A program made the position numbers and the translations under genes. From contig NZ_AMQY01000014.1 in assembly GCF_000334215.1 (NCBI RefSeq), positions 248,001 to 312,000 of the forward strand: 64,000 nt of DNA. Reading direction: 5' to 3'. The notes under the pieces are model-generated. The model was not told where the DNA came from. It ran no database searches and saw only the letters and a list, made by a program, of their open reading frames with translations. Shown piece by piece: positions 9,841-19,734 of this stretch. How positions within the stretch are numbered: the stretch's first letter is position 1; the number at the start of each line of letters is the position of its first letter. The stretch comes from Vreelandella jeotgali Hwa. Its GTDB lineage: Bacteria > Pseudomonadota > Gammaproteobacteria > Pseudomonadales > Halomonadaceae.

Positions 9841-10767
9841 TCAGTGGGTATCGCCGGTGCGCGCTTCGCCGCCGAGCCATTCCAGCAGGCGAACCACATC
9901 GGTGGAAAGCGCCTGCGCCATGAGAACGAAATCGGTTTCCAGCCGCGCCAGGGCATCGTCGCCATCATCCGCCTGGTCGGCTTCCTCGATCAACGCGTCG
10001 CCAAAGCGCAGCGACTTGAGCGTGAGTTCGTCGGTCAAGACAAAGCTCAGGCGGCTCTCGATCCCCAGCGCCAGTTTGCTCGCCTGGCGGCCGCCTTCCA
10101 GCAGCTGCTGAATGTCGTCGCCGTCGAGATCGACCTGGCGGGCGCGCAGCACGCCGTCGTCGCCCTTGGCGTTGAGCTCGACCTGATCGCCGAGCGTCAT
10201 GTCGCCCGGGCGGCTGGCGGGGTTGCCAAGCCACTCGGTCATGGCGCGGATGGGCAGCGTCTGCGCCGTCAGCGGCGTTACCTGGAGGCTGCCCAACGTC
10301 TCGCGCAGCAGATCAAGAATGTCCTCTGCCCGGGCGCGCGACGCCACATTGATGCCGATCAGCCCCCGGTCAAGGTCCCACCAGAGATCGGTTTTTTGCC
10401 GGCGGACAAAGGCCTGGGGCAGTAGAGCCTCGGTGATTTCCTCCTTGAGCGCGGTCTTTTCCTTGCGGGTGACCTTGCGACCCTCGGCCTGCTCGATATC
10501 CGCCACGCGCTCGTCCACTTCTTCGCGAACCACGGAGGCCGGCAGCAAGCGTTCCTGGCGCAGCACCGAGAGCAGCCGCTGGCCCTGGATATCGTGAACC
10601 AGCCGACCGCCGCCCAGGCGACCGGCCGGAGCCGTCCAGCCCAGACGGCGGGCATCCGCCTGGCCCAGCGGCGCGGCGGCGTGGTCAGCCAGCGCGTCTT
10701 CAAGCGTTGCGCCGTCAAGCTCGGAGGCGCCGTGTAAACGGTAAAGCAGCAGGTTTTTAAACCACAT
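9841..10767 (-). CDS. rdgC: recombination-associated protein RdgC
   Basis: A 308-residue RdgC, a ring-shaped DNA-binding protein that restrains RecA. The start MWFKNLLLYRL and the end region (DALARLETDFVLMAQALS) are diagnostic, and the length is typical (about 300). The 43 in-frame codons upstream of this start are not conserved family sequence. The gene is followed 61 bases later by the acyltransferase on the same strand. A 316-base divergent spacer separates it from the thioesterase gene. Confidence 0.95.
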   Translation of the reverse strand: MWFKNLLLYRLHGASELDGATLEDALADHAAAPLGQADARRLGWTAPAGRLGGGRLVHDIQGQRLLSVLRQERLLPASVVREEVDERVADIEQAEGRKVTRKEKTALKEEITEALLPQAFVRRQKTDLWWDLDRGLIGINVASRARAEDILDLLRETLGSLQVTPLTAQTLPIRAMTEWLGNPASRPGDMTLGDQVELNAKGDDGVLRARQVDLDGDDIQQLLEGGRQASKLALGIESRLSFVLTDELTLKSLRFGDALIEEADQADDGDDALARLETDFVLMAQALSTDVVRLLEWLGGEARTGDTH

Positions 10768-11083
10768 GTGCCTGTCCTTGAGGTTGGCTCCGGGGGTTAC
10801 GAGGTCTGCATTGTGCTCCGGCCAAGCTGCGTCGCGCCGGGCAGAAAAAAACCGGGCAGAGATAAAGCCGCTCGCAACCGGGGCCGGTGAAGGCAAAAGG
10901 CGCCTATTATGTCGAAAGCCGCGCTTTCCTTCCAGCCATATTGCGCTTGTCCGATAGGCTGCTATCCATGTTGCAGGTGTTTCAAACTTGTGTTTGATTG
11001 AGCCGGTTATGGTCGAGGCCGTTCAGCATGAATGGCCCGCCAAAACATTCGTCTCAATGACACTGCATCAGGGAGTTAACCGT
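10768..11083. other. divergent spacer between rdgC and the thioesterase gene
   Basis: It must hold the promoters of both flanking genes. I see no strong sigma-70 consensus, hairpin or small ORF with a good ribosome site. Confidence 0.5.
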
Positions 11084-11521
11084 ATGAGCGATTTGCTTTC
11101 GCGCACGGCGCTACGGGTTCGTGGCTACCATCTGGATGGCTACGGCCACGTCAACAACGCCCGCTATCTGGAGTTCATGGAAGATGGTCGCTGGGCCTTT
11201 TTCGACCAGCAACCGCAGCTGATGGCGGGCCTGCATCAGGTCGGCCGCGCTTTCGTCGTGGTCAATCTCAATATCGATTACCGCAACGCCGCGGTGCTGG
11301 GGGACGACCTGGCCGTGCTGACCGGCATTACCCGGGTCGGCGAGCGCAGCGGGATCTGCCATCACCGGATCATTCGCCGACGCGACAGCGCCACGGTGGT
11401 CAGCGCCGACCTGACGTTCGTGCTGCTGGACATGAAGGCCAACCAGGCCGCCACGATCGACGGCGAGGTGCGTGACGCCCTGGGTGCGCTGACGGTTGGG
11501 CGCGAGGCATTCGATAATTGA
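11084..11521 (+). CDS. hotdog-fold acyl-CoA thioesterase
   Basis: A 145-residue YbgC/4-hydroxybenzoyl-CoA-thioesterase-like protein. The family signature is at the N-terminus: GHVNNARYLEFMEDGRWAFF (about residues 20-39), with the conserved Asn-Ala-Arg-Tyr of this class. These enzymes hydrolyse short or medium acyl-CoA thioesters in the cytoplasm. The start at MSDLLSRT is preceded by GGGAGTTAA; the longer in-frame extension is poor coding sequence. It stands alone, ahead of gyrA. Confidence 0.85.
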   Translation: MSDLLSRTALRVRGYHLDGYGHVNNARYLEFMEDGRWAFFDQQPQLMAGLHQVGRAFVVVNLNIDYRNAAVLGDDLAVLTGITRVGERSGICHHRIIRRRDSATVVSADLTFVLLDMKANQAATIDGEVRDALGALTVGREAFDN

Positions 11522-11670
11522 TCCGGGCCAGTCGGATCCCGATGCACCGGCGGCTGCCCTTGGCGCCTTAGCAGTGGTATGATGGCGCGTTATTGCGCGC
11601 CGTTATTCGGTGTTCGCGCTTCTCGCTGTTTCGCAGTGCTTCATCACGCAGTGCAAAGGATCTGACTTTC

Positions 11671-14415
11671 ATGGGTGACATCGCCAGAGACATTCTGCCC
11701 GTTAATATAGAAGATGAGCTTAAGCAGTCGTATCTCGACTATGCCATGAGCGTCATTATCGGCCGTGCGCTGCCCGACGTGCGCGACGGTCTGAAGCCCG
11801 TGCACCGGCGTGTGCTGTTTGCCATGCACGAGCTCAACAACGACTGGAACAAGGCGTACAAGAAATCGGCGCGCGTGGTTGGCGATGTTATCGGTAAATA
11901 CCACCCCCACGGCGACAGTGCGGTATACGACACCATCGTGCGCATGGCGCAGGACTTTTCCATGCGCCACGTGCTGGTGGACGGCCAGGGCAACTTCGGC
12001 TCCATCGACGGCGACAACGCCGCCGCCATGCGCTACACCGAGGTGCGTATGGCGCGGCTGGCCCACGAGCTGCTGGCCGACCTGGAAAAGGACACCGTGG
12101 ACTGGGTCGACAACTACGACGGCACCGAGCGTATTCCCGACGTGCTGCCGACCCGGGTGCCCAACCTGCTGATCAACGGCTCCTCGGGCATTGCCGTGGG
12201 CATGGCAACCAACATTCCCCCGCACAACATGAACGAGATCATCGATGCCTGTCTGGCACTGGTCGATGATTACACCCTGTCCATCGATGAGCTGATGGAA
12301 TACATCCCCGGGCCGGATTTTCCCACCGGCGGTATCATCAACGGCCGCGCGGGGATTCTCGACGCCTACCGTACCGGCCGCGGCCGCATCCATGTGCGCG
12401 CCGACCATACCATCGAGCACGATGAAAAGACCGGCCGCGACCACATCATCATCACCGAACTGCCGTACCAGGTGAACAAGGCGCGGCTGATCGAAAAGAT
12501 TGCCGAGCTGGTCAAGGACAAGCGCATCGAGGGCATTGCCGAGCTGCGCGACGAGTCCGACAAGGACGGGATGCGCGTGGTCATCGAGGTCAAGCGCGGC
12601 GAATCCGGCGAGGTCGTGGTCAACAACCTCTTTGCCCAGACCCAGCTGCAAAACGTCTTCGGCATCAACATGGTGGCGCTGGAAAACGGCCAGCCGCACT
12701 TGCTGAACCTCAAGGAGCTGCTGGAAGCCTTTGTCCGCCATCGCCGCGAGGTGGTCACCCGGCGTACGATCTTCGATCTGAAAAAGGCCCGCGAGCGGGG
12801 CCATATTCTGGAAGGTTTGACCGTGGCCATTTCCAGCATCGACGAGGTTATCGAGCTGATCAAGGCCGCGCCCAACCCCGCAGAGGCGCGGGAGAGCCTG
12901 CTGACGACCACCTGGCAGCCGGGGCAGGTCACCGGCATGCTCGAACGCGCCGGGGCGACCTCGTGCAAACCCGAGGATCTGGACGAAGGCTACGGCCTCA
13001 ACACGTCGGCTACCGCCTACCAGCTGTCGCCGGCGCAGGCCCAGGCGATTCTTGAACTGCGTCTGCACCGCCTCACCGGGCTGGAAACGGAAAAACTGCT
13101 CAACGAATATCTGGGGATTCTCGAGCGCATTGCCGAGCTCACCGAGATTCTCGCCTCGCCGGACCGGCTGATGGAAGTCATCCGCGACGAGCTGGTGGCC
13201 GTGCGCGATCAATACGGCGAAACGCGTCGTACCGCGATTCAGGCGAGCCATCTGGATCTGTCCATCGAGGACCTGATCGCCGAGGAAGACATGGTGGTCA
13301 CGGTGTCGCGGTCGGGCTACGCCAAGACCCAGCCGCTGTCGGACTATCAGGCCCAGCATCGCGGGGGGCGCGGCAAGTCGGCCACGGCGATGAAGGACGA
13401 GGACGTTATCGAGCATCTGCTGGTGGCCTCGACCCACGACACCGTGCTGCTGTTCTCCAACCGCGGCAAGGCCTACTGGCTCAAGGTCTACGAAATGCCC
13501 AACGCCAGCCGCGGTTCCCGGGGCAAGCCGCTGGTGAACATGCTGCCGCTGGCGGAAGACGAGGCGATCAACGCCATGATGCCGGTGCGCGACTATGATC
13601 CCGACCACTACATCTTCTTCGCCACGGCCAGGGGAACGGTCAAGCGCACCAGCCTGGCGCAGTTCTCGCGGCCGCGCAGCGTGGGCCTGATCGCCATCGA
13701 CATCGACGACGATGACCGCCTGGTCGGCGCGGCGATCACCTCGGGCAGCGACCACGCCATGCTGCTGTCGTCCAACGGCAAGGCCATTCGCTTTGAGGAA
13801 CGCGACGTTCGCGCCATGGGGCGTACCGCCCGAGGCGTACGCGGCATGCGCCTGGCCGACGAGGCCGAGGTGATCAGCCTGATTATTCCCCAGCATCAGC
13901 AGATCGACGCCGAGGACGAGCAAGCCGAGACCGTCGTCGCCGACGAGGCGCCTTCGCCGATTTATATCCTCACGGCCAGCGAAAACGGCTACGGCAAGCG
14001 CACGCCGTTGGGCGAATTCCCGCTGCGCGGGCGCGGCGGGCAGGGCGTCATCGCCATGCAGACCAGCTCACGCAACGGCGCGCTGGTGGCCGGCATGCAG
14101 GTTTACGACAGCGATGAAATGATGCTGATCACCGACCGCGGCACCCTGGTGCGCACCCACGTCGACGAGGTGTCGATTACCTCGCGCAATACCCAGGGCG
14201 TGATGCTGATTCGTCTGGGCAAGGAAGAACATCTGGTCAAGACCGTCCGCGTCGACGAGCCCAGCGAGGCGGAAGGCGACGCCGATCAGGACGCAGCCGA
14301 GCCGGGCGAAGAAGACGGGGAAGTCGAAGACACCCAGGCAGTGGAAGAAAATCAGGAAAATTCGGTAAACCCGGAAAACCAAAAGGAGCAGGGCAGCGAT
14401 GACCCGTCAGTATAA
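11671..14415 (+). CDS. gyrA: DNA gyrase subunit A
   Basis: The 914-residue breakage-reunion subunit of DNA gyrase. The catalytic tyrosine is Tyr122 (in AAAMRYTEV). The quinolone-resistance region reads [10 protein letters not shown] with Ser83 and Asp87, the susceptible wild-type residues. The GyrA box QHRGGRGK is intact and six C-terminal pinwheel blades follow. The C-terminal tail (about 875-914) is strongly acidic, Glu/Asp-rich with Asn and Gln. It overlaps serC by 17 bases, so gyrA is translationally linked to the serine/aromatic operon. Start chosen at [12 protein letters not shown], the conserved N-terminus. Confidence 0.99.
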   Translation: MGDIARDILPVNIEDELKQSYLDYAMSVIIGRALPDVRDGLKPVHRRVLFAMHELNNDWNKAYKKSARVVGDVIGKYHPHGDSAVYDTIVRMAQDFSMRHVLVDGQGNFGSIDGDNAAAMRYTEVRMARLAHELLADLEKDTVDWVDNYDGTERIPDVLPTRVPNLLINGSSGIAVGMATNIPPHNMNEIIDACLALVDDYTLSIDELMEYIPGPDFPTGGIINGRAGILDAYRTGRGRIHVRADHTIEHDEKTGRDHIIITELPYQVNKARLIEKIAELVKDKRIEGIAELRDESDKDGMRVVIEVKRGESGEVVVNNLFAQTQLQNVFGINMVALENGQPHLLNLKELLEAFVRHRREVVTRRTIFDLKKARERGHILEGLTVAISSIDEVIELIKAAPNPAEARESLLTTTWQPGQVTGMLERAGATSCKPEDLDEGYGLNTSATAYQLSPAQAQAILELRLHRLTGLETEKLLNEYLGILERIAELTEILASPDRLMEVIRDELVAVRDQYGETRRTAIQASHLDLSIEDLIAEEDMVVTVSRSGYAKTQPLSDYQAQHRGGRGKSATAMKDEDVIEHLLVASTHDTVLLFSNRGKAYWLKVYEMPNASRGSRGKPLVNMLPLAEDEAINAMMPVRDYDPDHYIFFATARGTVKRTSLAQFSRPRSVGLIAIDIDDDDRLVGAAITSGSDHAMLLSSNGKAIRFEERDVRAMGRTARGVRGMRLADEAEVISLIIPQHQQIDAEDEQAETVVADEAPSPIYILTASENGYGKRTPLGEFPLRGRGGQGVIAMQTSSRNGALVAGMQVYDSDEMMLITDRGTLVRTHVDEVSITSRNTQGVMLIRLGKEEHLVKTVRVDEPSEAEGDADQDAAEPGEEDGEVEDTQAVEENQENSVNPENQKEQGSDDPSV

Positions 14416-15502
14416 CTTTTGCGCGGGTCCGGCTGCGCTGCCCACGGCGGTTCTCGAGCGCGCTCGGGATGAAATGCTGGACTATCGCGGGCGCGGGCTT
14501 TCCGTCATGGAAATGAGCCACCGCAGCGCCGACTTTACCGCCATTGCCGAGCGCGCCGAAGCCGACCTCCGCGAGCTGCTGGCCGTGCCGGACAACTACC
14601 GGGTGCTGTTCTGCCAGGGCGGGGCGACAATGCAGTTTTCCATGCTGCCCATGAACCTGCTGGGCAGTGGCGGTCGCGCCAACTTTATTCAGACCGGCAT
14701 CTGGAGCAAAAAGGCGCTGGTTGAAGCGCAGAATCTGGGCATGGCCTGTCACGTCGCGGCCGATACCGACGCCGAAGGCAATCTTGCGGTGCCGCGCCCC
14801 GACGCGCTGGATATCAGCGACGACGCCGCCTACCTGCACTACGCCGCCAACGAAACCATCGGCGGGCTGGCGTTTGACTACGTGCCCCGAACGCAGCGGT
14901 CGGACGGCGCGGCAGTGCCCGTCGTCGGCGATCTGTCGTCGACGATTCTTTCCGGTCCCATCGACGTTTCGCAGTTCGGAATTATTTACGCCGGCGCGCA
15001 GAAAAATATCGGCCCGGCGGGGCTGACGCTGGTAATCGTGCGCGATGATCTCCTCGACCAGGCGCAGGCCGTGATGCCCGGGCTTTTCAGCTACAGGGCC
15101 ATGGCCAGTGCCGGTTCGATGGTCAACACGCCGCCCACCTACGCCTGGTATCTCGCCGGGCTGGTATTCGAGTGGCTGAAAAACGACATCGGCGGCCTGG
15201 CGGCCATGAGTGCGATCAACCAGCGCAAGGCCGATAAACTGTATACCGCCATCGATGACAGCGGGCTGTATGCCAACCCCGTTGCGTCGCACAACCGCTC
15301 GCGGATGAACGTGCCCTTTACTCTGGCCGACGCCCGGCTCGACGGCGAGTTTCTCCGCGAGGCCGGTGACGCCGGGCTGTTGAATCTGAAGGGGCATCGC
15401 AGCGTGGGCGGCATGCGCGCGAGCCTGTATAACGCCGTGCCCGAAGCCGCCGTGGACGCCCTGACCGCGTTCATGGCCGATTTTGAACAACGAAAAGGCT
15501 AA
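14399..15502 (+). CDS. serC: phosphoserine aminotransferase
   Basis: PLP enzyme converting 3-phosphohydroxypyruvate and glutamate to phosphoserine and 2-oxoglutarate, in serine (and pyridoxine) synthesis. The 367-residue protein starts [11 protein letters not shown]; the PLP-binding lysine is in [12 protein letters not shown], and the C-terminal [15 protein letters not shown] is typical. Its start lies inside the end of gyrA with AAAAGGAG upstream, and pheA follows five bases after its stop. Confidence 0.98.
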   Translation: MTRQYNFCAGPAALPTAVLERARDEMLDYRGRGLSVMEMSHRSADFTAIAERAEADLRELLAVPDNYRVLFCQGGATMQFSMLPMNLLGSGGRANFIQTGIWSKKALVEAQNLGMACHVAADTDAEGNLAVPRPDALDISDDAAYLHYAANETIGGLAFDYVPRTQRSDGAAVPVVGDLSSTILSGPIDVSQFGIIYAGAQKNIGPAGLTLVIVRDDLLDQAQAVMPGLFSYRAMASAGSMVNTPPTYAWYLAGLVFEWLKNDIGGLAAMSAINQRKADKLYTAIDDSGLYANPVASHNRSRMNVPFTLADARLDGEFLREAGDAGLLNLKGHRSVGGMRASLYNAVPEAAVDALTAFMADFEQRKG

Positions 15503-15507
15503 CGACC

Positions 15508-16599
15508 ATGTCTGATGCGTCAGCCCGGCTGGATACGTTGCGCGAGCGCATCGATCAGCTGGACAGCGATATTCTGCAAAAAATCAGCGAGCGCGCCCAG
15601 TGCGCCAGCGATGTTGCCGAGGTCAAGCTGGCGGAAGACCCGGGCGCGCTGTTTTACCGCCCCGAGCGCGAGGCCCAGGTGCTGCGCCGGATCATGGCGG
15701 CCAACAAGGGGCCGCTTTCCGATGAAGAAATGGCGCGGCTGTTTCGTGAAGTCATGTCGGCCTGCCTGGCGCTGGAAAAACCCGTCAAGGTGGCCTATCT
15801 GGGCCCCGAAGGCACCTTTACCCAGCAGGCCGCGCTCAAGCACTTCGGTGAAAGCGCGGTAAGCCTGCCCATGGCCGCGATCGACGAGGTGTTTCGCGAG
15901 GTGGAAGCCGGCGCGGCGAACTACGGCGTGGTGCCGGTGGAGAACTCCACCGAAGGCGTGGTCAACCATACGCTGGATACCTTTCTCGAATCGTCGATCC
16001 ATATCTGCGGCGAAGTCGTACTGCGTATTCACCACCACCTGCTGGTGGGCGAGAACACTCGGCGCGACAAAATCTCGCGGATCTACTCGCATCCGCAGTC
16101 CTTCGCCCAGTGCCGCAAATGGCTGGACGCCCACTATCCTCAGGCCGAGCGGGTGGCGGTGGCTTCCAACGCCGAAGCGTCCAGGCTGGTCAGGACCGAG
16201 TGGCACAGCGCGGCCATCGCCGGCGACATGGCGGGCAAGCTTTACGGCCTGGAAGTGATCGCCGACAAGGTCGAGGATCGTCCCGACAACTCCACGCGCT
16301 TTTTGATTATCGGCAGCCGGGATGCACCGTTTTCCGGGAACGACAAAACCTCGCTGGTCGTCGCCATGCGCAACCAGCCCGGCGCGCTGCATGACCTCCT
16401 GGAACCCTTCCACCGCCATCGCATTGACATGACCCGGCTGGAAACCCGGCCCTCGCGTAGCGGCGTCTGGAACTATGTGTTTTTCATCGACTTTGTCGGC
16501 CACCACGAAGAGCCTCATATCACCGCGATGCTCGATGAAGTCCGCCTGCGCGCGGCCGACCTGAAAGTACTGGGGTCGTATCCGCAAGGTGTGCTGTGA
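15508..16599 (+). CDS. pheA: bifunctional chorismate mutase/prephenate dehydratase
   Basis: A 363-residue P-protein of phenylalanine synthesis: AroQ-type chorismate mutase (about 1-90, LDTLRERIDQLDSDIL), prephenate dehydratase (about 95-270, YLGPEGTFTQQAA) and a C-terminal ACT domain that binds phenylalanine for feedback (about 275-360, NQPGALHDLLEPF ... ETRPSRSG). It overlaps the next gene by GTGA. In Pseudomonas a hisC paralogue sits between pheA and the tyrA-aroA fusion; it is absent here. Confidence 0.98.
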   Translation: MSDASARLDTLRERIDQLDSDILQKISERAQCASDVAEVKLAEDPGALFYRPEREAQVLRRIMAANKGPLSDEEMARLFREVMSACLALEKPVKVAYLGPEGTFTQQAALKHFGESAVSLPMAAIDEVFREVEAGAANYGVVPVENSTEGVVNHTLDTFLESSIHICGEVVLRIHHHLLVGENTRRDKISRIYSHPQSFAQCRKWLDAHYPQAERVAVASNAEASRLVRTEWHSAAIAGDMAGKLYGLEVIADKVEDRPDNSTRFLIIGSRDAPFSGNDKTSLVVAMRNQPGALHDLLEPFHRHRIDMTRLETRPSRSGVWNYVFFIDFVGHHEEPHITAMLDEVRLRAADLKVLGSYPQGVL

Positions 16600-18860
16600 G
16601 CCAGGCACCGGGTAAGCCAACGCGCCTGCTGATTGTCGGCCTGGGACTGATCGGCGGCTCGCTGGCCGCCGCGCTGCACGCCGCCGACTACCCCGGTACG
16701 ATTGTCGCCTGCGACCCGGATGCCCGGGAAATCCAACGCGGCATTGATATGGGGCTGATCGACTCCGGCAGCACGCAGCTGGCCGAGCTCGCTCCCGGGG
16801 CCGACATCATCGTGCTCGCCGTGCCGGTGCTGGCGATGGAAGCGGTAATGCGCGAACTGGCCGCATTGAACCCGACCCTGGCCGGGCAGACGGTGACCGA
16901 CGTGGGCAGTACCAAGGCGGTAATACGCGATACGGCTCGGCGCTTATTCGGCTGCATGCCGCCGACGCTGGTGCCGGGACACCCCATCGCCGGGTCGGAA
17001 AAAAGCGGCGTGGCGGCCGCCAACCCCGAGCTGTACGTTGGCCGCAACGTCATTGTCACCCCGGGGGGAGAAACGGATGCCCGTGCGCTGGCCGAGGTGC
17101 GCGCGCTCTGGCAGGCCTGCGGCGCCAGAGTGCTGGAAATGGAGGTCGAGCGCCACGACGAAGTGCTGGCGCAAACCAGCCACCTGCCGCACCTGTTGGC
17201 GTTTTCGCTGGTGGATACCCTGGCCCGCCAGGACGAGCGGCTGGATATCTTCCGCTACGCCGCCGGCGGCTTTCGCGACTTCACCCGGATTGCCGGCAGC
17301 GACCCGGTGATGTGGCGGGATATCTTTACCGCCAACCGCGACGCCGTGCTGGCCTCCCTCGATGACTTCGAGGCAGGGCTGGCGCGGCTGCGTACCGCTG
17401 TGGAAGCCGGCGACGGCGATGCCATGCTCGCCACCCTGGGTCGAGCCGGCCACGCCCGCCATTATTTTGAATCACTGCTCAACAAGACCAGCTATCAGAC
17501 GGAATATGCCATGCAATCACAGGGTCAGGTGACCTACCGGATGCGTCCGGGAGGTAGCGTAGCAGGGCGCATGCGCGTGCCCGGCGACAAGTCGATTTCC
17601 CACCGCTCGATCATGCTCGGCGCTCTGGCCGACGGTGTGACCACCGTAAGCGGCTTTCTCGAAGGCGAAGACAGCCTCGCTACCTTGCAGGCGTTCCGCG
17701 AAATGGGCGTGGCCATCGAAGGCCCGCACCAGGGCCGCGTGGTGATCCACGGCGTGGGACTTCACGGTCTAAAACCGCCGGCGGGGCCGATCTACGTGGG
17801 CAATTCCGGCACCGCCATGCGTCTTTTTGCCGGGCTGCTGGCGGGGCAGCGCTTTGCCAGCGAGCTATCCGGCGACGACTCGCTGACCCGGCGGCCCATG
17901 AATCGCGTGGCGGAGCCGCTGCGCGAGATGGGCGCGACCATTGATACCGCCGAGGGCGGCCGCCCGCCGCTGCATATTCACGGCGGCAGCACGCTGTCCG
18001 CCATGCACTACGACATGCCCGTGGCCAGCGCCCAGGTCAAATCCTGCCTGCTGCTCGCCGGCCTTTACGCCGACGGCGAAACCCGGGTGCGCGAGCCGGC
18101 GCCGACGCGCGACCACACCGAACGCATGCTCGGCGGCTTTGGCTACCCGATAGCGCGCAAGGGCGACACCTGCTGGCTGGCAGGCGGCAAGCCGCTGACG
18201 GCCTGCGCCATCGACGTGCCGGCGGATATTTCCTCGGCGGCGTTTTTCATGGTCGCCGCGGCGATAACGCCGGGATCGGACCTGGTCCTCGAACACGTGG
18301 GCGTTAATCCTACCCGGATCGGGATCATCAATATCCTCCAGCTGATGGGCGCTGACCTTGAACTGATCAACGAGCGCGAAATCGGCGGCGAACCGGTGGC
18401 GGACATCCGCGTGCGCTACGCGCCGCTCAAGGGCATCGATATTCCCGAGGTGCAGGTGCCGCTGGCGATCGACGAGTTCCCCGCGCTGTTTATCGCCGCC
18501 GCCAACGCCACCGGCACCACCCGGCTCAGCGGCGCCGCCGAGCTGCGGGTGAAAGAGTCCGACCGCCTGGCGGTCATGGCTGATGGCCTTGGTGCCATCG
18601 GCGTGGAGCATCGCCTGCGGGAAGACGGTATCGAGATTGTCGGCCACGGCCATACTGATACGCCCGCCTACGGCGGTGGACGCATTGACAGCCTGGGCGA
18701 CCACCGTATTGCCATGGCCTTTGCCGTGGCCGCGCTGCGGGCAGGCGACGATATCATGATCGACAACTGTGCCAACGTCGCGACGTCTTTCCCCGACTTT
18801 GTGGAAATGGCGACGCACACCGGCATCCGGCTGGAAGTGGAGGCTGACCATGAGCGCTAG
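16596..18860 (+). CDS. fused prephenate dehydrogenase / EPSP synthase
   Basis: A 754-residue TyrA-AroA fusion. Residues 1-300 are prephenate dehydrogenase (NAD-binding VGLGLIGGSLA; catalytic PGHPIAGSEKSG). From about 306 the chain is 3-phosphoshikimate 1-carboxyvinyltransferase (VPGDKSISHRSIMLGAL, GNSGTAMRLF, RVKESDR, LGDHRIAMAFA). The two activities lie at different points of the aromatic pathway. The fusion is known in Pseudomonas and Halomonas relatives. It starts with GTG overlapping the pheA stop and ends inside the cmk start region. Confidence 0.97.
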   Translation: MSQAPGKPTRLLIVGLGLIGGSLAAALHAADYPGTIVACDPDAREIQRGIDMGLIDSGSTQLAELAPGADIIVLAVPVLAMEAVMRELAALNPTLAGQTVTDVGSTKAVIRDTARRLFGCMPPTLVPGHPIAGSEKSGVAAANPELYVGRNVIVTPGGETDARALAEVRALWQACGARVLEMEVERHDEVLAQTSHLPHLLAFSLVDTLARQDERLDIFRYAAGGFRDFTRIAGSDPVMWRDIFTANRDAVLASLDDFEAGLARLRTAVEAGDGDAMLATLGRAGHARHYFESLLNKTSYQTEYAMQSQGQVTYRMRPGGSVAGRMRVPGDKSISHRSIMLGALADGVTTVSGFLEGEDSLATLQAFREMGVAIEGPHQGRVVIHGVGLHGLKPPAGPIYVGNSGTAMRLFAGLLAGQRFASELSGDDSLTRRPMNRVAEPLREMGATIDTAEGGRPPLHIHGGSTLSAMHYDMPVASAQVKSCLLLAGLYADGETRVREPAPTRDHTERMLGGFGYPIARKGDTCWLAGGKPLTACAIDVPADISSAAFFMVAAAITPGSDLVLEHVGVNPTRIGIINILQLMGADLELINEREIGGEPVADIRVRYAPLKGIDIPEVQVPLAIDEFPALFIAAANATGTTRLSGAAELRVKESDRLAVMADGLGAIGVEHRLREDGIEIVGHGHTDTPAYGGGRIDSLGDHRIAMAFAVAALRAGDDIMIDNCANVATSFPDFVEMATHTGIRLEVEADHER

Positions 18861-19548
18861 TGCATCGACCGTTAATGTGTTGACCATTGACGGCCCCGGC
18901 GGTGCGGGCAAGGGCACCATCAGCAGCCTGATCGCCGAGCGGCTGGGCTGGCACCTGCTGGACAGCGGCGCGCTGTATCGGCTGACCGCTTACGCGGCTG
19001 GCAAGCACGGCGTTGAGCTGAACGACGAAACCGGCCTGGCCCGGGTGGCCGAAAACCTCGACGTCGCCTTCCCGGTGGCCGACGGCGCGGTGCAGACGCT
19101 GCTCGAAGGCGAAGACGTTACCCGCGCCATTCGGACCGAGCAGGCCGGCGAGCGGGCTTCCCGGGTCGCCGCCATTCCCGTCGTGCGCGAAGCGCTGCTC
19201 AAACGTCAGCGGGACTTTGCCGTCGGGCCGGGCCTGGTCGCCGACGGCCGCGACATGGGCACGGTGGTATTCCCCGGCGCAGGGCTGAAAATATTCCTCA
19301 CGGCCAGCGCCGAGGAGCGCGCCCGGCGGCGCCATGAGCAGTTGCGCCAGGCCGGCGTGAATGCTACCCTTCCGAATCTTTTGCAGGAGATTCAGGCACG
19401 CGATGCGCGCGATACGCAGCGCAGCGTGGCACCGCTCAAGCCGGCAGACGATGCCGTAACCCTTGATACCACGCGCCTGAGTATACCGGAAGTGGTGGAA
19501 CAGCTGACCGAATGGTTGACCCGAAAGGGCATGGCCTCCGGCGAATGA
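18850..19548 (+). CDS. cmk: cytidylate kinase
   Basis: Phosphorylates CMP and dCMP. The 232-residue protein has the P-loop GPGGAGKGT (about 14-22), DSGALYR and DGRDMGTVVFP, all diagnostic. It overlaps the end of the tyrA-aroA fusion by 11 bases and precedes rpsA by 186 bases, the conserved order in gammaproteobacteria. Confidence 0.98.
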   Translation: MSASASTVNVLTIDGPGGAGKGTISSLIAERLGWHLLDSGALYRLTAYAAGKHGVELNDETGLARVAENLDVAFPVADGAVQTLLEGEDVTRAIRTEQAGERASRVAAIPVVREALLKRQRDFAVGPGLVADGRDMGTVVFPGAGLKIFLTASAEERARRRHEQLRQAGVNATLPNLLQEIQARDARDTQRSVAPLKPADDAVTLDTTRLSIPEVVEQLTEWLTRKGMASGE

Positions 19549-19668
19549 TTCTCCCTTGCGGCGCTTTCGATGTGGCGTCATGGCGTGACCGGGCAGACAA
19601 CTTGCACACGGTGAGCCCGTTCAGGTCCAACCAGCGTTAACGTCCGCGAAAGCAGAGTGACATTAGGC

Positions 19669-19689
19669 CCGTACTTGCTGGTGGTACGG
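19669..19689 (+). promoter_or_regulatory. hairpin in the rpsA leader
   Basis: CCGTAC, nine bases, GTACGG, about 45 bases before the rpsA start. S1 represses its own translation in E. coli through a structured leader; that this hairpin does so here is inference. Confidence 0.35.
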
Positions 19690-19734
19690 AGAAGGCAGCG
19701 ATGCCTCAAACAACGTTGATCACGTAGGAACACC

